Notes: generated from the letters alone by a model not told the origin. DNA of 61,047 nucleotides from Amycolatopsis keratiniphila subsp. keratiniphila (GCF_001620365.2 NZ_LQMT02000003.1:282-61328); one strand, 5' to 3'; positions 1 through 9,442 are shown, counted from the stretch's first letter. Program-made: numbers and translations.

Positions 1-18
1 GAACGGACCGTTCATAGC
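1..18. repeat. Palindrome family A, truncated copy at window edge
   Basis: The first 18 bases match the outer part of the right arm of the 53-bp palindrome found complete at 21886-21938, 29106-29158 and 42551-42603 (GAACGGACCG then TTCATAGC). The remainder lies outside the window. Confidence 0.8.
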
Positions 19-151
19 ATTGGCGACACGGCGATTTGTCGACCTTTCCCTGCGTCTTTCGTGGTCTTTCCCGGGCCCCGCACCGAAAGGGGTGCGCGAC
101 ACGGCGCCCGGCGATCACATCCGGTGAGGGCAGGGGGATACCCTGACCGTC

Positions 152-862
152 GTGGGTATTCCGGCGTGGATCTGGTTCGTCATCGCCGCCGTCGCCTTGG
201 TGGCGGGGCTGGCGCTGCTCGCGGCCGACCGGGCGAAGGAGGGCTCGCGCAATCGCGAGCGCATGCGCTGGGCCGAGCTGCGCGGCTGGCAGTTCGTCGA
301 AGAGGACGAGCGGTTGCCGCGGCAGTGGTCCAACGGCGCGATCGGCTACTTCGGCGCGCAGCTGGCGGTCAACGTCGTGGCCGGGTCCACCTTCACTTCC
401 GACGGGCGGCGCCCCGTCTTCATCTTCGACATCGAGACCGAGGGCCAGATCCCGGCGGTCGTGGTCGCCGTGCGCTGCAACCGCGTGCACGAGACGCCGC
501 TGGAGATGTGGCTGTCCAGCGTGCCGTTCCAGCGCCAGGACATGCCCGAGATGCTCGGCCCGATCGGTCAGCGCTACGCCTTCGCGGACGACTCCGAGGG
601 TGCCCGCAAGGTGATCACGCAGGAACTCGTCGACGCGGCGGACTCGCTCGGCGGCGACGTCGGCGTGGCGTGGCTGGAGAACGAGTGGGTGCTCGCGAGC
701 GTCGCCCCGAACGCCGGGCCGTCACGGCTCGAGCGGCTGCTGCGCGACCTCGGCGAGATCGCCGACATCGTGGACCCGTTCGACGAGGAGTACGACAACG
801 CCTCGACCCCGGGCCGTCACTGGCAGGCCGAGACCCCGGACGACATCGAGCCCGGGAATTAA
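152..862 (+). CDS. Membrane-anchored hypothetical protein
   Basis: The product is about 236 residues from a GTG start. One hydrophobic segment (residues 4-25, AWIWFVIAAVALVAGLAL) suggests an N-terminal membrane anchor followed by a cytoplasmic domain that begins with a basic stretch and contains no motif I recognise. The start was chosen because it places the hydrophobic segment at the extreme N-terminus, and a purine-rich stretch lies upstream near 126-138. The C-terminus is acidic. The stop overlaps the stop of the convergent gene at 859-1992, so there is no intergenic space on that side. Function unknown. Codon use is typical of the window, so I regard it as a genuine gene. Confidence 0.75.
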   Translation: MGIPAWIWFVIAAVALVAGLALLAADRAKEGSRNRERMRWAELRGWQFVEEDERLPRQWSNGAIGYFGAQLAVNVVAGSTFTSDGRRPVFIFDIETEGQIPAVVVAVRCNRVHETPLEMWLSSVPFQRQDMPEMLGPIGQRYAFADDSEGARKVITQELVDAADSLGGDVGVAWLENEWVLASVAPNAGPSRLERLLRDLGEIADIVDPFDEEYDNASTPGRHWQAETPDDIEPGN

Positions 863-1992
863 GACCGCTTGAGCTCCAGGGGGAGCGCCCCGGCGGTGTA
901 GCCGGTGTGCGCCGGCTGACCGAGCAGGGTCAGGTCGAGCGTCCCGGACTGCGTCACATGCCCTGCCTGCGCCGGATCGGCGGTGGGCAGGACCCCGCGC
1001 ACGGAAGACGTCGTGGCGCCGCGGACGGACGCGACCTCGCCGATGCCGAGGTCGCCGCTGATCGTGTGGGAACCGGAGCCCGCGAGCCCGCCGCGGTGCT
1101 GCGCCAGATCCACGCCCTGCCCCGTGGTCACGAGCCCGGTCCCCGGGCCGATGTTGCCGCCGAGGGCGTGTTCCTGGCCCAAGGCGGTGCCCGAGCCGAC
1201 GTCGAGCGGAAGAACACCCTTGAACCGACCGTTGCCGTGCTGCGCCGACGTCGTCCCGACGGCCGCGAGGTCGCCGACGTCGACCGCGTGCCCGGACGAC
1301 CGCCCGGCCTCCAGCACGCCGCCGAGGTCACCGGAGAACCCGCCGTCGAGCCGGACGGCGCGGTCCAGCGTGCCGGCGGCTCGCTGGTCCGTCTCGGTGA
1401 TCACGCCGACCCGGGGCAGCGGGCGGACGGCGTGATAGGTCCCCTCGGCCGCGCGGAGGCCGCGGCCGTCCTGGGAGATGAGGGTGGGGACGCCGGTACG
1501 CGGGTCGAGCGCGACCTCGGTCAGCCGGGCGCCGGTCCGTTCGAGTTCGGTCTCGTTTCCGGCGACGACGCTGCCGTAGCGGTCGACCTTGACGGCTTCC
1601 CTCTGGCCTTGCTTCAGAGTCTCGGCGGTCTTCGCCGCACCGAGCGCGCCGACCTTGTCCGGGCGGGCGGTGACACTCTCGCGGGTCTCGACGGTCTCGC
1701 TCACCGAGCGGCGAACGTCCGCGACGACCTTCGCGTCGCCGAGGTCCTTGCCGAAGACGTTCCGTTCGGTGTTGGTCAAGAAGCCGCGAAAGACGGACGT
1801 GTCACCTTCGGTGGTGAAGCCGGCTCCGCGGTCGAGGCTGCCTTCGCGCTGGTGGTCGAGGGGCAGCGGGATCGACGGGTCGGTCTGGGTGGCGATCGCG
1901 GTGGCCGGGCCGGCGAGGAACAACGCCAGCGGCGCCGCGCCGACCGCGACTTTGGGCAGGTAGCTCGGCTTTCGCCTGCTGTGCTTCCCCAT
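859..1992 (-). CDS. Secreted hypothetical protein
   Basis: The product is about 377 residues. It starts at the ATG at 1992, where [14 protein letters not shown] is followed by a hydrophobic run and a small-residue region ending near ATAIA, a classical Sec signal peptide. The reading frame stays open upstream of this ATG, but the longer forms would bury the signal peptide, so they are unlikely. The mature part is rich in G, T, V and D, with repeated short beta-like segments and no cysteine cluster or catalytic motif that I can name. It is transcribed divergently from the SDR gene at 2114, leaving about 120 bp for both promoters. Function unknown; an exported structural or surface protein is only a guess. 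Confidence 0.7.
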   Translation of the reverse strand: MGKHSRRKPSYLPKVAVGAAPLALFLAGPATAIATQTDPSIPLPLDHQREGSLDRGAGFTTEGDTSVFRGFLTNTERNVFGKDLGDAKVVADVRRSVSETVETRESVTARPDKVGALGAAKTAETLKQGQREAVKVDRYGSVVAGNETELERTGARLTEVALDPRTGVPTLISQDGRGLRAAEGTYHAVRPLPRVGVITETDQRAAGTLDRAVRLDGGFSGDLGGVLEAGRSSGHAVDVGDLAAVGTTSAQHGNGRFKGVLPLDVGSGTALGQEHALGGNIGPGTGLVTTGQGVDLAQHRGGLAGSGSHTISGDLGIGEVASVRGATTSSVRGVLPTADPAQAGHVTQSGTLDLTLLGQPAHTGYTAGALPLELKRS

Positions 1993-2113
1993 GGGGCCGG
2001 ACGATACTTCCCGACCAGCGCGGTTGCACGTCAAATCCCCACGGTGGGTGACCCCCACACCCGGCTCGTCCGAGCTTCTTCCCGGAATCCGACCGAGGAG
2101 TAGGTTCGGCGGC

Positions 2114-2881
2114 ATGACACAGACCGCCCTGATCACCGGTGCCACCGCCGGCATCGGCGCGCAGTTCGCGCGCCGGCTCGCCGCCGAGGGATACGACCTC
2201 GTGCTCGTCGCCCGCGACGTCGACCGGCTGGAGGGCTTCGCGGCGGAACTGGTCGAGGCGCACGGTGTCGACGTGGTCGTCCTGCCGGCCGATCTGTCCG
2301 AAGTGGACGGACGGGCGCTGGTCGAGGCCCGTCTGGAAGCCGGGCCGGTGGACCTGCTGGTGAACAACGCGGGCTTCGGCCTCAACGGGGATTTCTGGAC
2401 CATCCCGCCGGACGCGCTGCAACGTCAGCTCGACGTCAACGTCACGGCCGTCCTGCGGCTGACCCGCGCCGCGCTGCCCGGCATGATCGAGCGCGGCGAG
2501 GGCGCGATCATCAACGTCAGCTCGGTCGCCGGCTTCTTCAGCGGCCGCGGCTCGACGTACACCGCCAGCAAGAACTGGGTCACCTCGTTCACCGAGGGCA
2601 TCGCCGCCTCGCTGCCGAAGAACATCCGCATGATGGCGCTGTGCCCCGGGTTCACCACCACGGAGTTCCACGAGCGGGCGGGACTGGACAAGCCCGGGCC
2701 GAAGGCGTTCTGGCTCGGCGTCGACCAGGTCGTCGACGAGGCGCTCGCGGATCTGCGCCGCGGCAAGGTGATTTCGGTGCCGAGCCTGCAGTACAAGGCA
2801 CTCGTCGCGGTCGGCGGGCTGTTGCCGAGGGCGGTACTGCGCAAACTCGGCGGCGGCTTCGGCGGTAAAGGCCGCACCTAG
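2114..2881 (+). CDS. Short-chain dehydrogenase/reductase (classical SDR)
   Basis: The product is 255 residues, the usual length of a classical SDR. It begins with the nucleotide-binding glycine motif ([12 protein letters not shown], residues 8-19) and has the NNAG motif (NNAGFG). The catalytic Ser-Tyr-Lys set is visible as [10 protein letters not shown] followed by YTASK. The subfamily cannot be fixed from sequence alone; the pattern resembles the DltE/YdfG-like group that acts on hydroxy acids or acyl compounds. The start at 2114 was preferred because an upstream in-frame start would add 41 residues ahead of the dinucleotide fold. The end overlaps the convergent MgtC gene by 4 bp. Cytoplasmic, NAD(P)-dependent; substrate unknown. 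Confidence 0.85.
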   Translation: MTQTALITGATAGIGAQFARRLAAEGYDLVLVARDVDRLEGFAAELVEAHGVDVVVLPADLSEVDGRALVEARLEAGPVDLLVNNAGFGLNGDFWTIPPDALQRQLDVNVTAVLRLTRAALPGMIERGEGAIINVSSVAGFFSGRGSTYTASKNWVTSFTEGIAASLPKNIRMMALCPGFTTTEFHERAGLDKPGPKAFWLGVDQVVDEALADLRRGKVISVPSLQYKALVAVGGLLPRAVLRKLGGGFGGKGRT

Positions 2882-3555
2882 TCGTCATCGGCGGTCTCGA
2901 TGGACCGCACGCCTTCGGTCGCCGCGAGCACGGTCGGCGCGGCGGCGTGATCGGGGCCGGTGAGGTCGAGCGAGACCGTCACTTCGCCGTCGCGGTCGTC
3001 GGTGATCCGCAAGGACGTGATCGACCATCGATGGCTCGTGCAGAGCGCCAGCAGATCGCGCAGGACACCTTTCCCGTCCGCGTAGCTCACGCGCAGCCTG
3101 GTCGTGCCCGTGCCGCCCGGAAGATGCTTGGTCAGCCAGGTAAAACCGAGTACCACCACGAAATGCATGGCCGTCACCACGACCGCCAGCAGCAGCAACC
3201 CGGCACCCGCCGCCATGCCGATGGCCGCGGTCTCCCACACCGCGGCGGCCGTGGTGAGTCCCCGGATCGCACCCTGCCTGGTGATGATCAGCCCGGCGCC
3301 GAGGAATCCGACACCGGAGACGATCTGCGCCGCGATCCGGGACGGGTCGAGGACCACCTGCCCGGTCGCGAGGATGTCGCCGAAACCGTACTTACTGACC
3401 AAAAGGATCAGCGCGGACGCCGTGCCCACGATGGTCTGGGTCCGCAGCCCGGCGCTCTTGCCCCTGATCTGCCGCTCCAGCCCGATCGCCGCCGAAAGCG
3501 CGAACGCCGTCGTCAGCTCGCCGATCTGGAGCCAGCCCTGTCCGTTCGAGACCAT
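2878..3555 (-). CDS. MgtC/SapB family membrane protein
   Basis: About 225 residues. The N-terminal half has several membrane segments and the motifs typical of MgtC/SapB proteins: [17 protein letters not shown], the [12 protein letters not shown] segment, and [12 protein letters not shown]. The C-terminal part (from about residue 140) is a small soluble domain ([17 protein letters not shown]) resembling the ACT-like regulatory domain of the longer MgtC proteins. In pathogens the family is tied to low-magnesium growth and to modulation of the F1Fo ATPase; no partner is seen here. GTG at 3558 is an equally possible start, one codon earlier. It converges on the SDR gene with a 4-bp overlap. Confidence 0.88.
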   Translation of the reverse strand: MVSNGQGWLQIGELTTAFALSAAIGLERQIRGKSAGLRTQTIVGTASALILLVSKYGFGDILATGQVVLDPSRIAAQIVSGVGFLGAGLIITRQGAIRGLTTAAAVWETAAIGMAAGAGLLLLAVVVTAMHFVVVLGFTWLTKHLPGGTGTTRLRVSYADGKGVLRDLLALCTSHRWSITSLRITDDRDGEVTVSLDLTGPDHAAAPTVLAATEGVRSIETADDD

Positions 3556-3618
3556 CACCCCACAGTGCCATCGGCCCGGTGAGGGTTCGAGCGCGCGCCG
3601 GGCGGGTACGCGTGGATC

Positions 3619-4098
3619 ATGAAGTCATCACTTCTCGTCATCGCGGCCGCGCTGACGCTGGCCGCCTGCTCCACCGAGCCACCGCCGGGGCCTGCGGCTC
3701 CGGGGCCGGAAGCGCAGCCGGTGAAAGCGATCCAGGCCGCGGCGGCCGCCGTGCCCGGCGGGCGGGTGTTCGACGTGGAGCCCGAGAACGACGGCTGGGA
3801 GATCAAGGTCGCGTCCGCCGGGCAGGAACACAAGATCCGCGTGAGCCGTGACGGCGGCCAGGTCCTCGGAGACCAGCAGACCGCGAAGCCGAGCGACGAC
3901 CTGGCGAAGATCGCGCAGGCGGACGTCGACGCGGTGAAGGCGTTGCAGACCGCGCAGCAACGGCAGCCGGGCGAGCTCGACGAGATGGAGATCGACCGCG
4001 CCACCGACGGCGCCCTCGTCTGGCAGGTCGGGCTACGCGACGGCAAGGGGATCCAGCACGACCTCGACGTGGACGCCAAGACCGGCGCGGTCAGGTAG
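3619..4098 (+). CDS. Secreted PepSY-domain lipoprotein
   Basis: The product is 159 residues. The start MKSSLLVIAAALTLAAC gives a lipoprotein signal peptide with lipobox LAAC; the lipidated cysteine is residue 17. A proline-rich linker (EPPPGPAAPGPE) leads to two PepSY-like units: residues about 34-75 (AIQAAAAAVPGG...WEIKV...) and about 90-158 (...VKALQTAQQ...LVWQVGLRDG...LDVDAKTGAV), with the WEIKV/WQV strand and DAKTG ending typical of the family. PepSY domains are thought to bind or inhibit proteases or respond to small molecules at the envelope; the specific role is unknown. It is followed by an ABC exporter in the same direction after a 71-bp gap. Confidence 0.85.
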   Translation: MKSSLLVIAAALTLAACSTEPPPGPAAPGPEAQPVKAIQAAAAAVPGGRVFDVEPENDGWEIKVASAGQEHKIRVSRDGGQVLGDQQTAKPSDDLAKIAQADVDAVKALQTAQQRQPGELDEMEIDRATDGALVWQVGLRDGKGIQHDLDVDAKTGAVR

Positions 4099-4169
4099 GG
4101 CTCGCCCTACCAAGGAGACGCACGCTCGCCCCAGGGTGCTTCCGACCTGGGATTCCTAGGGTTTTCAGC

Positions 4170-4928
4170 ATGAACTCTGGGTGGAACGGAGACGCGGTCC
4201 GGCTCGACGGCGTCCGCAAGGAATACGGCAAGGGCGTCGTCGCGCTGGACGGGGTGACGCTCGCGTTCCCGCGCGGGGGCTTCACCGCCGTGATGGGCCC
4301 TTCGGGCTCGGGCAAGAGCACCTTTCTGCACTGCGCCGCCGGGCTGGACCGGCCGACCTCGGGGTCCGTCGTGCTCGACGGGCAGGAGCTGGCCGGAATG
4401 AGCGAGACGAAGCTGACGAAGCTGCGCCGCGACCGGGTGGGCTTCATCTTCCAGGCCTTCAACCTGCTTCCGGCGCTGACCGTCGAGCAGAACGTCACGC
4501 TCCCGCAGCAGCTGGCCGGCGCCAAGCCGGATCGTCGCGTCGTCGAGGAGATGCTGGCCCGCGTCGGGCTTTCCGGCCGCCGCAAGCACCTGCCCGGTGA
4601 ACTGTCCGGCGGGCAGGCACAGCGTGTGGCGATCGCGCGGGCGCTGGTCACCCGGCCCGCGGTGGTCTTCGCCGACGAGCCGACCGGAGCGCTCGACACC
4701 CGCACCGCGGCCGAGGTCCTCGACCTGCTGCGCGCCTCGGTCCGCACGACAGGCCAGACGGTGATCATGGTGACCCACGACCCGATGGCCGCCTCCTACG
4801 CGGACCGGGTCATCTTCCTCGCCGACGGCCGGATCGCGGACGAACTGCACGCGCCGACCGCGGACGTCGTCGCCGAACGCATGACCCACCTGGGTGCCTG
4901 GGGCAGCCCGGCCAGGGCGGGTGCGTGA
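4170..4928 (+). CDS. ABC transporter ATP-binding protein, MacB/LolD type
   Basis: The product is 252 residues. Walker A is GPSGSGKST (43-51), the Q-loop Gln is at 95 (IFQAFNLLP), the signature LSGGQ is at 145-149, Walker B ends in VVFADEP with the catalytic Glu at 170, and the H-loop is in VMVTHD. The FNLLP segment after the Q-loop is typical of the LolD/MacB/FtsE-type group that works with FtsX-fold permeases. It sits immediately upstream of, and overlaps (TGATG), the permease at 4928, so the two form one exporter. The substrate is not indicated; such pairs often handle antimicrobial peptides or lipoproteins or act as mechanotransmission devices. No adjacent two-component system is present. 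Confidence 0.92.
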   Translation: MNSGWNGDAVRLDGVRKEYGKGVVALDGVTLAFPRGGFTAVMGPSGSGKSTFLHCAAGLDRPTSGSVVLDGQELAGMSETKLTKLRRDRVGFIFQAFNLLPALTVEQNVTLPQQLAGAKPDRRVVEEMLARVGLSGRRKHLPGELSGGQAQRVAIARALVTRPAVVFADEPTGALDTRTAAEVLDLLRASVRTTGQTVIMVTHDPMAASYADRVIFLADGRIADELHAPTADVVAERMTHLGAWGSPARAGA

Positions 4929-7462
4929 TGCTGCGACTCGCCTTCCGGACCTTGCGCCTGCGCAAGGGCGGTTTCATCGGCACCTTCATCGCCGTCTTCT
5001 TCGGCGCGCTGATCGTCGCCTCCTGCGGTGGCCTGATGGAGACCGGGATCCGCAGCAACGCCGAACCGCAGCGGCTCGCGGCCGCCCCGATCCTCGTCAC
5101 CGGCGGCCAGACCTTCGAGCTGCCCAAGGAAGATCCGGAAACCCTGGAACCGGACGACAAACGCAAGTTCGAGGACGCGCGGCTTCCCGAGCGTGTCCGG
5201 CTCGACAGCGGCCTGGTGTCCCGGCTGCGGTCCGTCCCCGGCGTCTCGGACGTCGTCGGTGAAGTGAGCTTCCCGCTCGCGGCGGGCGGGAAGCCCGCGC
5301 TCGGGCACGCTTGGGACTCCGCCGTCCTGACCCCGTACGCCCTGGTCGCGGGTGCCGCGCCGGTCGCGGGCGAGGTCGTCGTCGAGTCCTCATCGGGGGC
5401 GAAGCCCGGTGACGTCGTGCAGGTCGCCGCGCGCGGCAAGACCGAATCGTTCCGCGTGGCCGGAGTCGCCGGTGCGCCGCGTTCGATCACGCAGGCCGCC
5501 GTGTTCTTCTCCGCCGCCGACGCCGCCCGGCTCTCCGGACACCCCGGCAAGGCCGACGTCATCGGTGTCTTCACCGATCCCGGCGCCGACATCGAAGCGG
5601 TGCAGGCGAAGGTCGCCGAGGCCGCGACCGGGGCGAACGTGCTGACCGGTATCGACCGCGGTGTCGCGGAATTCCCCGAAGCCGATTCGAGCGGGGCCAA
5701 CCTGATCGTGATCGCCGCGGTGTCCGGTGGGCTTTCGGTGATGGTCGCGATGTTCGTCGTCGCCAGCACGCTGAGCCTGTCCACCCAGCAGCGTTCGCGG
5801 GAACTCGCGCTGATGCGGGCGATCGGCACGACCCCGCGTCAGCTGCGGCGCATGGTGCTCGGCGAAGCGCTGGCCGTCGGCCTGCTCGCCACGGCGCTCG
5901 CCGCCTTGTTGGGACCGTTCCTGGGCGAATGGCTGTTCGGACAGCTCGTCGAGAACGGTGTGGTGCCCTCGGTGCTGCGGTTCTACCAGGGCTGGCTGCC
6001 CGCCGTCGTCGGCGCGGGTGCCGCGATGCTCGCGGTGTTCATCGCCGCCTTCGTCGCGGGCCGCCGCGCCGGGAAGATCCGGCCGACCGAGGCGCTCGCC
6101 GAGGCCGCGGTCACCCGCCGCTGGCTGACCCCGACGCGGTTCATCGTCGCCGCGCTCTCCTTCGGCGGCGGCACCGCGCTGGCGATCGTGACCGTCGCGG
6201 TGATGACCGGGCCGATCGCGGCCAGTACCGCCGGCCCCGCGGTGATCCTGTGGGCGATCGGCGTCGCGATGATCACGCCCGGCGTCGCCAAGGTGATGAC
6301 GGCGATCCTGCAGTGGCCGATGCGCCTGCTCGGCGGTATCGACGCCCGGCTCGCCGTGCTCAACACCCGCGCCGGCATCGTCCGGGCGGCGGGCGCGGTC
6401 ACCCCGATCATGCTCGCCGTCGGCATCGCGACCGCGAACATCTACCTGCAGACCACCCAGCAGGAGCTGGCGAACCAGGCCTTCACCGAAGACGTCCGGG
6501 CGGACGCCGTGATCGGTTCCGCGGCGGGAGGGCTGTCCCCGGACCTCGTCCAGCGGATCCAGGCCGTGCCCGGCGTCGCCGGTGCGTCCGAGTACGTCAC
6601 CAGCAGCGTGTTCCTGGAAAACCCGTACGACTCCTCCGACGAGGGACGGCCGGCGATCGGCCTGACCGCCTCCGGCGCCTCCGCCACGACCGACACCAAG
6701 GTGACCCAGGGCGACTTGGCGGCCTTGACTGGCCGGGCCGTCGCGCTCCCCGAGGTCTTCGCGAAGGATTTCGGCCGCGGCATCGGCGACACGCTCGGCC
6801 TGCGGCTCGGCGACGGCACCCCCGTCGACGTCAAGGTCGTCGCGATCACCAGCCAGCGCCCCGGCTTCGAGAGCCTGCTGCTCCCGGCCGGTCTCCTGGC
6901 CCCGCACACCACCGCGGGACTCGCGCCGCAGATGCTCGTCCGCGCCGCCCCGGACGTCGATCCGGCGGTGCTCACCGAGCGGCTCCGCGAGGCGACGGCC
7001 GGGCTTCCGGTGACCGTCGGCGACCGGGCGGCGCTCGTCGCGGCGCACGACAAGGATCAGGCCGTCGGCGCGTGGGTGAACTACCTGCTGGTCGGGATGA
7101 TCATCGCCTACACGGTGATTTCGGTCGCCAACACGCTCGTGATGGCGACCGTGCGGCGGCGCCGCGAGTTCGGCCTCCAGCGGCTCACCGGCTCGACGAG
7201 GGCGCAGGTGCTGCGGATGGCCGGCTTCGAAGGCGGGCTCGTCGCGCTGGTCGGAATCGTGCTCGGCACCGTCGTCTCGGCGGGCGCGATCGTCCCGTTC
7301 TGCCTGGTCGCGGCCGATTCGCTGCTGCCGATGGGCTCGCCGCTGATCTACCTGACCATCATCGGGCTCGCCGCGGTGCTCGCACTGGCGGCGACCCTGG
7401 TCCCGGCCTGGGCGGCGACTCGCGGCCAGGCGGTCGACGCGGCGACGTCCGGCAATGACTAG
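4928..7462 (+). CDS. FtsX-like ABC transporter permease (two FtsX domains)
   Basis: The product is about 844 residues. An N-terminal membrane segment (GGFIGTFIAVFFGALIVASC) is followed by an extracytoplasmic MacB_PCD-like domain. Then come an FtsX permease domain (around residues 255-390, including the QRSRELALMRAIGTTPRQLRRM coupling motif), a second membrane group, a second extracytoplasmic domain and a C-terminal FtsX domain with RRREFGLQRLTGSTRAQVLRM. This duplicated layout is the common actinobacterial form partnered with one LolD-type ATPase. ATG at 4928 overlaps the ATPase stop; a GTG one codon earlier is also possible. The pyrE reading frame overlaps the 3' end in its longest form. Confidence 0.92.
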   Translation: MLRLAFRTLRLRKGGFIGTFIAVFFGALIVASCGGLMETGIRSNAEPQRLAAAPILVTGGQTFELPKEDPETLEPDDKRKFEDARLPERVRLDSGLVSRLRSVPGVSDVVGEVSFPLAAGGKPALGHAWDSAVLTPYALVAGAAPVAGEVVVESSSGAKPGDVVQVAARGKTESFRVAGVAGAPRSITQAAVFFSAADAARLSGHPGKADVIGVFTDPGADIEAVQAKVAEAATGANVLTGIDRGVAEFPEADSSGANLIVIAAVSGGLSVMVAMFVVASTLSLSTQQRSRELALMRAIGTTPRQLRRMVLGEALAVGLLATALAALLGPFLGEWLFGQLVENGVVPSVLRFYQGWLPAVVGAGAAMLAVFIAAFVAGRRAGKIRPTEALAEAAVTRRWLTPTRFIVAALSFGGGTALAIVTVAVMTGPIAASTAGPAVILWAIGVAMITPGVAKVMTAILQWPMRLLGGIDARLAVLNTRAGIVRAAGAVTPIMLAVGIATANIYLQTTQQELANQAFTEDVRADAVIGSAAGGLSPDLVQRIQAVPGVAGASEYVTSSVFLENPYDSSDEGRPAIGLTASGASATTDTKVTQGDLAALTGRAVALPEVFAKDFGRGIGDTLGLRLGDGTPVDVKVVAITSQRPGFESLLLPAGLLAPHTTAGLAPQMLVRAAPDVDPAVLTERLREATAGLPVTVGDRAALVAAHDKDQAVGAWVNYLLVGMIIAYTVISVANTLVMATVRRRREFGLQRLTGSTRAQVLRMAGFEGGLVALVGIVLGTVVSAGAIVPFCLVAADSLLPMGSPLIYLTIIGLAAVLALAATLVPAWAATRGQAVDAATSGND

Positions 7463-7508
7463 AGCTACCGTCGAAGGCCCCGGCGGGCCGTGTGTAAGAC
7501 TCTCGGCC

Positions 7509-8072
7509 GTGGCGTACCCCGGTGTTGATCAAGCGGCGAAACTCGAACTGGCGAGACTGGTCGGCGAACTCGCCGTCGTGCACGGCAAGGTGACCTTGTC
7601 CTCCGGCAAGGAAGCCGACTACTACATCGACCTCCGGCGGGCGACGCTGCATCACGCGGCCGCGCCGCTCATCGGGAAGCTGCTCCGGCAGCTCACGCAC
7701 GACTGGGACTACGTCGCCGCCGGCGGCCTGACCCTCGGCGCGGACCCGGTGGCGCTGGCGATGCTGCACTCCGCGGCGACCGACGGTGTCGTGCTCGACG
7801 CGTTCGTCGTCCGCAAGGCGGTCAAGGAACACGGCATGCAGCGCCGGATCGAAGGGGTCGAGGTGCTGGGGCAGCGGGTGCTGGCCGTCGAGGACACCTC
7901 GACCACCGGCGGCAGCGTCCTCACCGCCGTCGAGGCGCTGCGCGAGGCCGGAGCGAACGTCGTCGGCGTCGCGACGGTCGTCGACCGGGACACCGGAGCG
8001 CGCGAGGCCATCGAGAAGGAAGGCCTCGAATACCGTTACATTCTGAACAAGGACGATCTCGGTCTGTCCTGA
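7509..8072 (+). CDS. pyrE: Orotate phosphoribosyltransferase
   Basis: This enzyme makes orotidine 5'-phosphate from orotate and PRPP in the fifth step of UMP synthesis. The product is 187 residues from GTG 7509, matching the family's usual size. An upstream start at 7455 would add 18 residues of poor quality that overlap the permease gene. Visible signatures are KVTLSSGKEADYYIDLRR near the N-terminus, AAGGLTLGADPVA, and the PRPP-binding loop VLAVEDTSTTGGS. It is followed by a strong intrinsic terminator at 8086-8128. Its presence with the TrmH gene matches the Rv0382c-Rv0380c neighbourhood of mycobacteria, supporting a conserved core location. Confidence 0.96.
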   Translation: MAYPGVDQAAKLELARLVGELAVVHGKVTLSSGKEADYYIDLRRATLHHAAAPLIGKLLRQLTHDWDYVAAGGLTLGADPVALAMLHSAATDGVVLDAFVVRKAVKEHGMQRRIEGVEVLGQRVLAVEDTSTTGGSVLTAVEALREAGANVVGVATVVDRDTGAREAIEKEGLEYRYILNKDDLGLS

Positions 8073-8085
8073 GTAAAGCGTCCCG

Positions 8086-8128
8086 AAGGGGGCATCCTCC
8101 GTGTGCGAACGGAGGATGCCCCTTTTTT
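8086..8128 (+). terminator. Rho-independent terminator after pyrE
   Basis: A GC-rich stem (GGGGGCATCCTCCG pairing with CGGAGGATGCCCC) with a loop of about 8 nt is followed directly by TTTTTT. It begins 13 bp after the pyrE stop. It is the clearest classical terminator in the window. Confidence 0.93.
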
Positions 8129-8191
8129 CGTGAGCGTTTCTCAATACGAGAGGGGTAACGTCGCTGGTAGGGGTGTGAAAGGGGGCTTGAG

Positions 8192-8584
8192 GTGGCGGGT
8201 TTCCTGGCGAACGTGACAGTCGCGGTGCACATTTTCGCGCTGTTGTTCATAGGATTCGGCGGTTTCCTGGCGTGGCGGTGGCCGAAGGTGATCTTCGTGC
8301 ATGTGTTCTTCGCCGCATGGGGTGTCCTCGTCAACGTCTTCCCGTGGCCCTGCCCGCTGACGGCGGCCGAGAACTACTTCCGGCACCAGCAGGGCCTCGG
8401 TGACCTGCCCGGCGGCTTCAACGCCTACTACCTCTACGACACCGTGTTCCCGCGTTCGTCACTGCCGGTGGTCGTCGTGATCGCGATGGCGACGGTGATC
8501 ATCTCCTACATCGGCGCGTACCAGCGCTGGCGTCACCGCCACCACGACGAGGACGCACCGGCGCACCGCGTCAGCATGGGCTGA
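8192..8584 (+). CDS. DUF2784 domain membrane protein
   Basis: The product is 130 residues from a GTG with GGGGG upstream. It contains about four membrane segments and the family hallmark regions GFGGFLAWRWPKVIFVHVFFAAWGVLVN and PWPCPLTAAENYFR, the conserved CPLT-EN motif of DUF2784. The C-terminus is a short charged tail (RWRHRHHDEDAP). The function of this family is unknown. It is followed by a long palindrome (8587-8746) and then by the TrmH gene in the same direction. Confidence 0.85.
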   Translation: MAGFLANVTVAVHIFALLFIGFGGFLAWRWPKVIFVHVFFAAWGVLVNVFPWPCPLTAAENYFRHQQGLGDLPGGFNAYYLYDTVFPRSSLPVVVVIAMATVIISYIGAYQRWRHRHHDEDAPAHRVSMG

Positions 8585-8586
8585 GC

Positions 8587-8746
8587 GGTCACCATCGGAT
8601 GTCCTCCGGAGGTCTCGACGGCCCAGGTTTCCGCTGGGCGCACGGCCGCTAGGCCCGAGTACAACCCGGTACGAGGACCTCGCGGCCGCGCACCCAGCGG
8701 AAACCTGGATCCGCCGAATACCCCCGAAGGACCTCCGATGGTGACC
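8587..8746. repeat. 160-bp imperfect inverted repeat between DUF2784 and TrmH genes
   Basis: Two nested pairs of arms are visible. The outer pair (8587-8599 with 8734-8746) is GGTCACCATCGGA and its exact complement, extending imperfectly inwards. The inner pair (8625-8649 with 8682-8706) starts AGGTTTCCGCTGGG and matches at 23 of 25 positions. The stretch between the inner arms is only 32 bp, so the whole region could fold into one long interrupted hairpin. No coding sequence lies in it. It could be a small non-autonomous mobile element or a strong attenuator of TrmH expression. Confidence 0.8.
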
Positions 8747-8765
8747 ACTGGGTGACAATCACCGG

Positions 8766-9419
8766 GTGAACTCGGAAGAAGCCGGGCCCACCGAATGGGT
8801 GGCGCGGGAAGAGGTCGGCGTCGGCCCGTGGGAGGGCGAATGGCCCGCGGACGAGCGCTACGACCCCGAACTCCTGGCAGGAGGTGATCGCCGCAACGTC
8901 GTCGACCCATACCGCTACTGGCGGCGAGAGGCCATCGTGTCCGATGTGGACAGCCGTCGGCATCCGTTCCACGTGGCGATCGAGAACTTCCAGCACGACC
9001 ACAACATCGGCACCGTGGTCCGGACGGCGAACGCGTTCGCCGCGGCGGCGGTGCACATCGTCGGGCGTCGGCGCTGGAACCGGCGCGGCGCCATGGTGAC
9101 CGACCGCTACCAGCACCTTCTCCACCACGAGGACGTCAACGGCCTGCTGACCTTCGCCGCGACGGAAGGGCTCGCCGTGGTCGCCGTCGACAACACGCCC
9201 GGTTCGCAGCCCGTCGAGACCGCCGAACTGCCGCGCGAGTGTGTCCTGCTGTTCGGCCAGGAGGGGCCCGGGTTGTCGGCCGAGGCGCAGAAGACGGCGT
9301 CGCTGGTCGTTTCGATCGCGCAGTTCGGCACGACCCGCTCGATCAACGCCGGCGTCGCCGCCGGGATCGTCATGCACGCCTGGGTCCGGCAGCACGCCGA
9401 CCTCACCCAAGCCTGGTGA
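8766..9419 (+). CDS. TrmH/SpoU family RNA methyltransferase
   Basis: The product is 217 residues from GTG. It belongs to the SPOUT class, which binds S-adenosylmethionine in a trefoil knot and 2'-O-methylates tRNA or rRNA. The three SPOUT motifs are clear: motif 1 NFQHDHNIGTVVRTANAF (catalytic Arg in VVRTAN), motif 2 CVLLFGQEGPGL, and motif 3 SIAQFGTTRSINAGVAAGIVMH. An N-terminal extension of about 75 residues precedes the fold. Which RNA it modifies cannot be read from the sequence. It corresponds in position to Rv0380c near pyrE in mycobacteria. Confidence 0.92.
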   Translation: MNSEEAGPTEWVAREEVGVGPWEGEWPADERYDPELLAGGDRRNVVDPYRYWRREAIVSDVDSRRHPFHVAIENFQHDHNIGTVVRTANAFAAAAVHIVGRRRWNRRGAMVTDRYQHLLHHEDVNGLLTFAATEGLAVVAVDNTPGSQPVETAELPRECVLLFGQEGPGLSAEAQKTASLVVSIAQFGTTRSINAGVAAGIVMHAWVRQHADLTQAW

Positions 9420-9442
9420 CTCCCCGCTAGACGGTTGCTGCG

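Noticed and set aside
61..2103. A 680-residue plus-strand frame across two small genes
   Set aside because: It is arginine-rich and motif-free, and runs in the wrong frame over the hypothetical gene 152-862 and antisense to the secreted protein 859-1992; a shadow frame.
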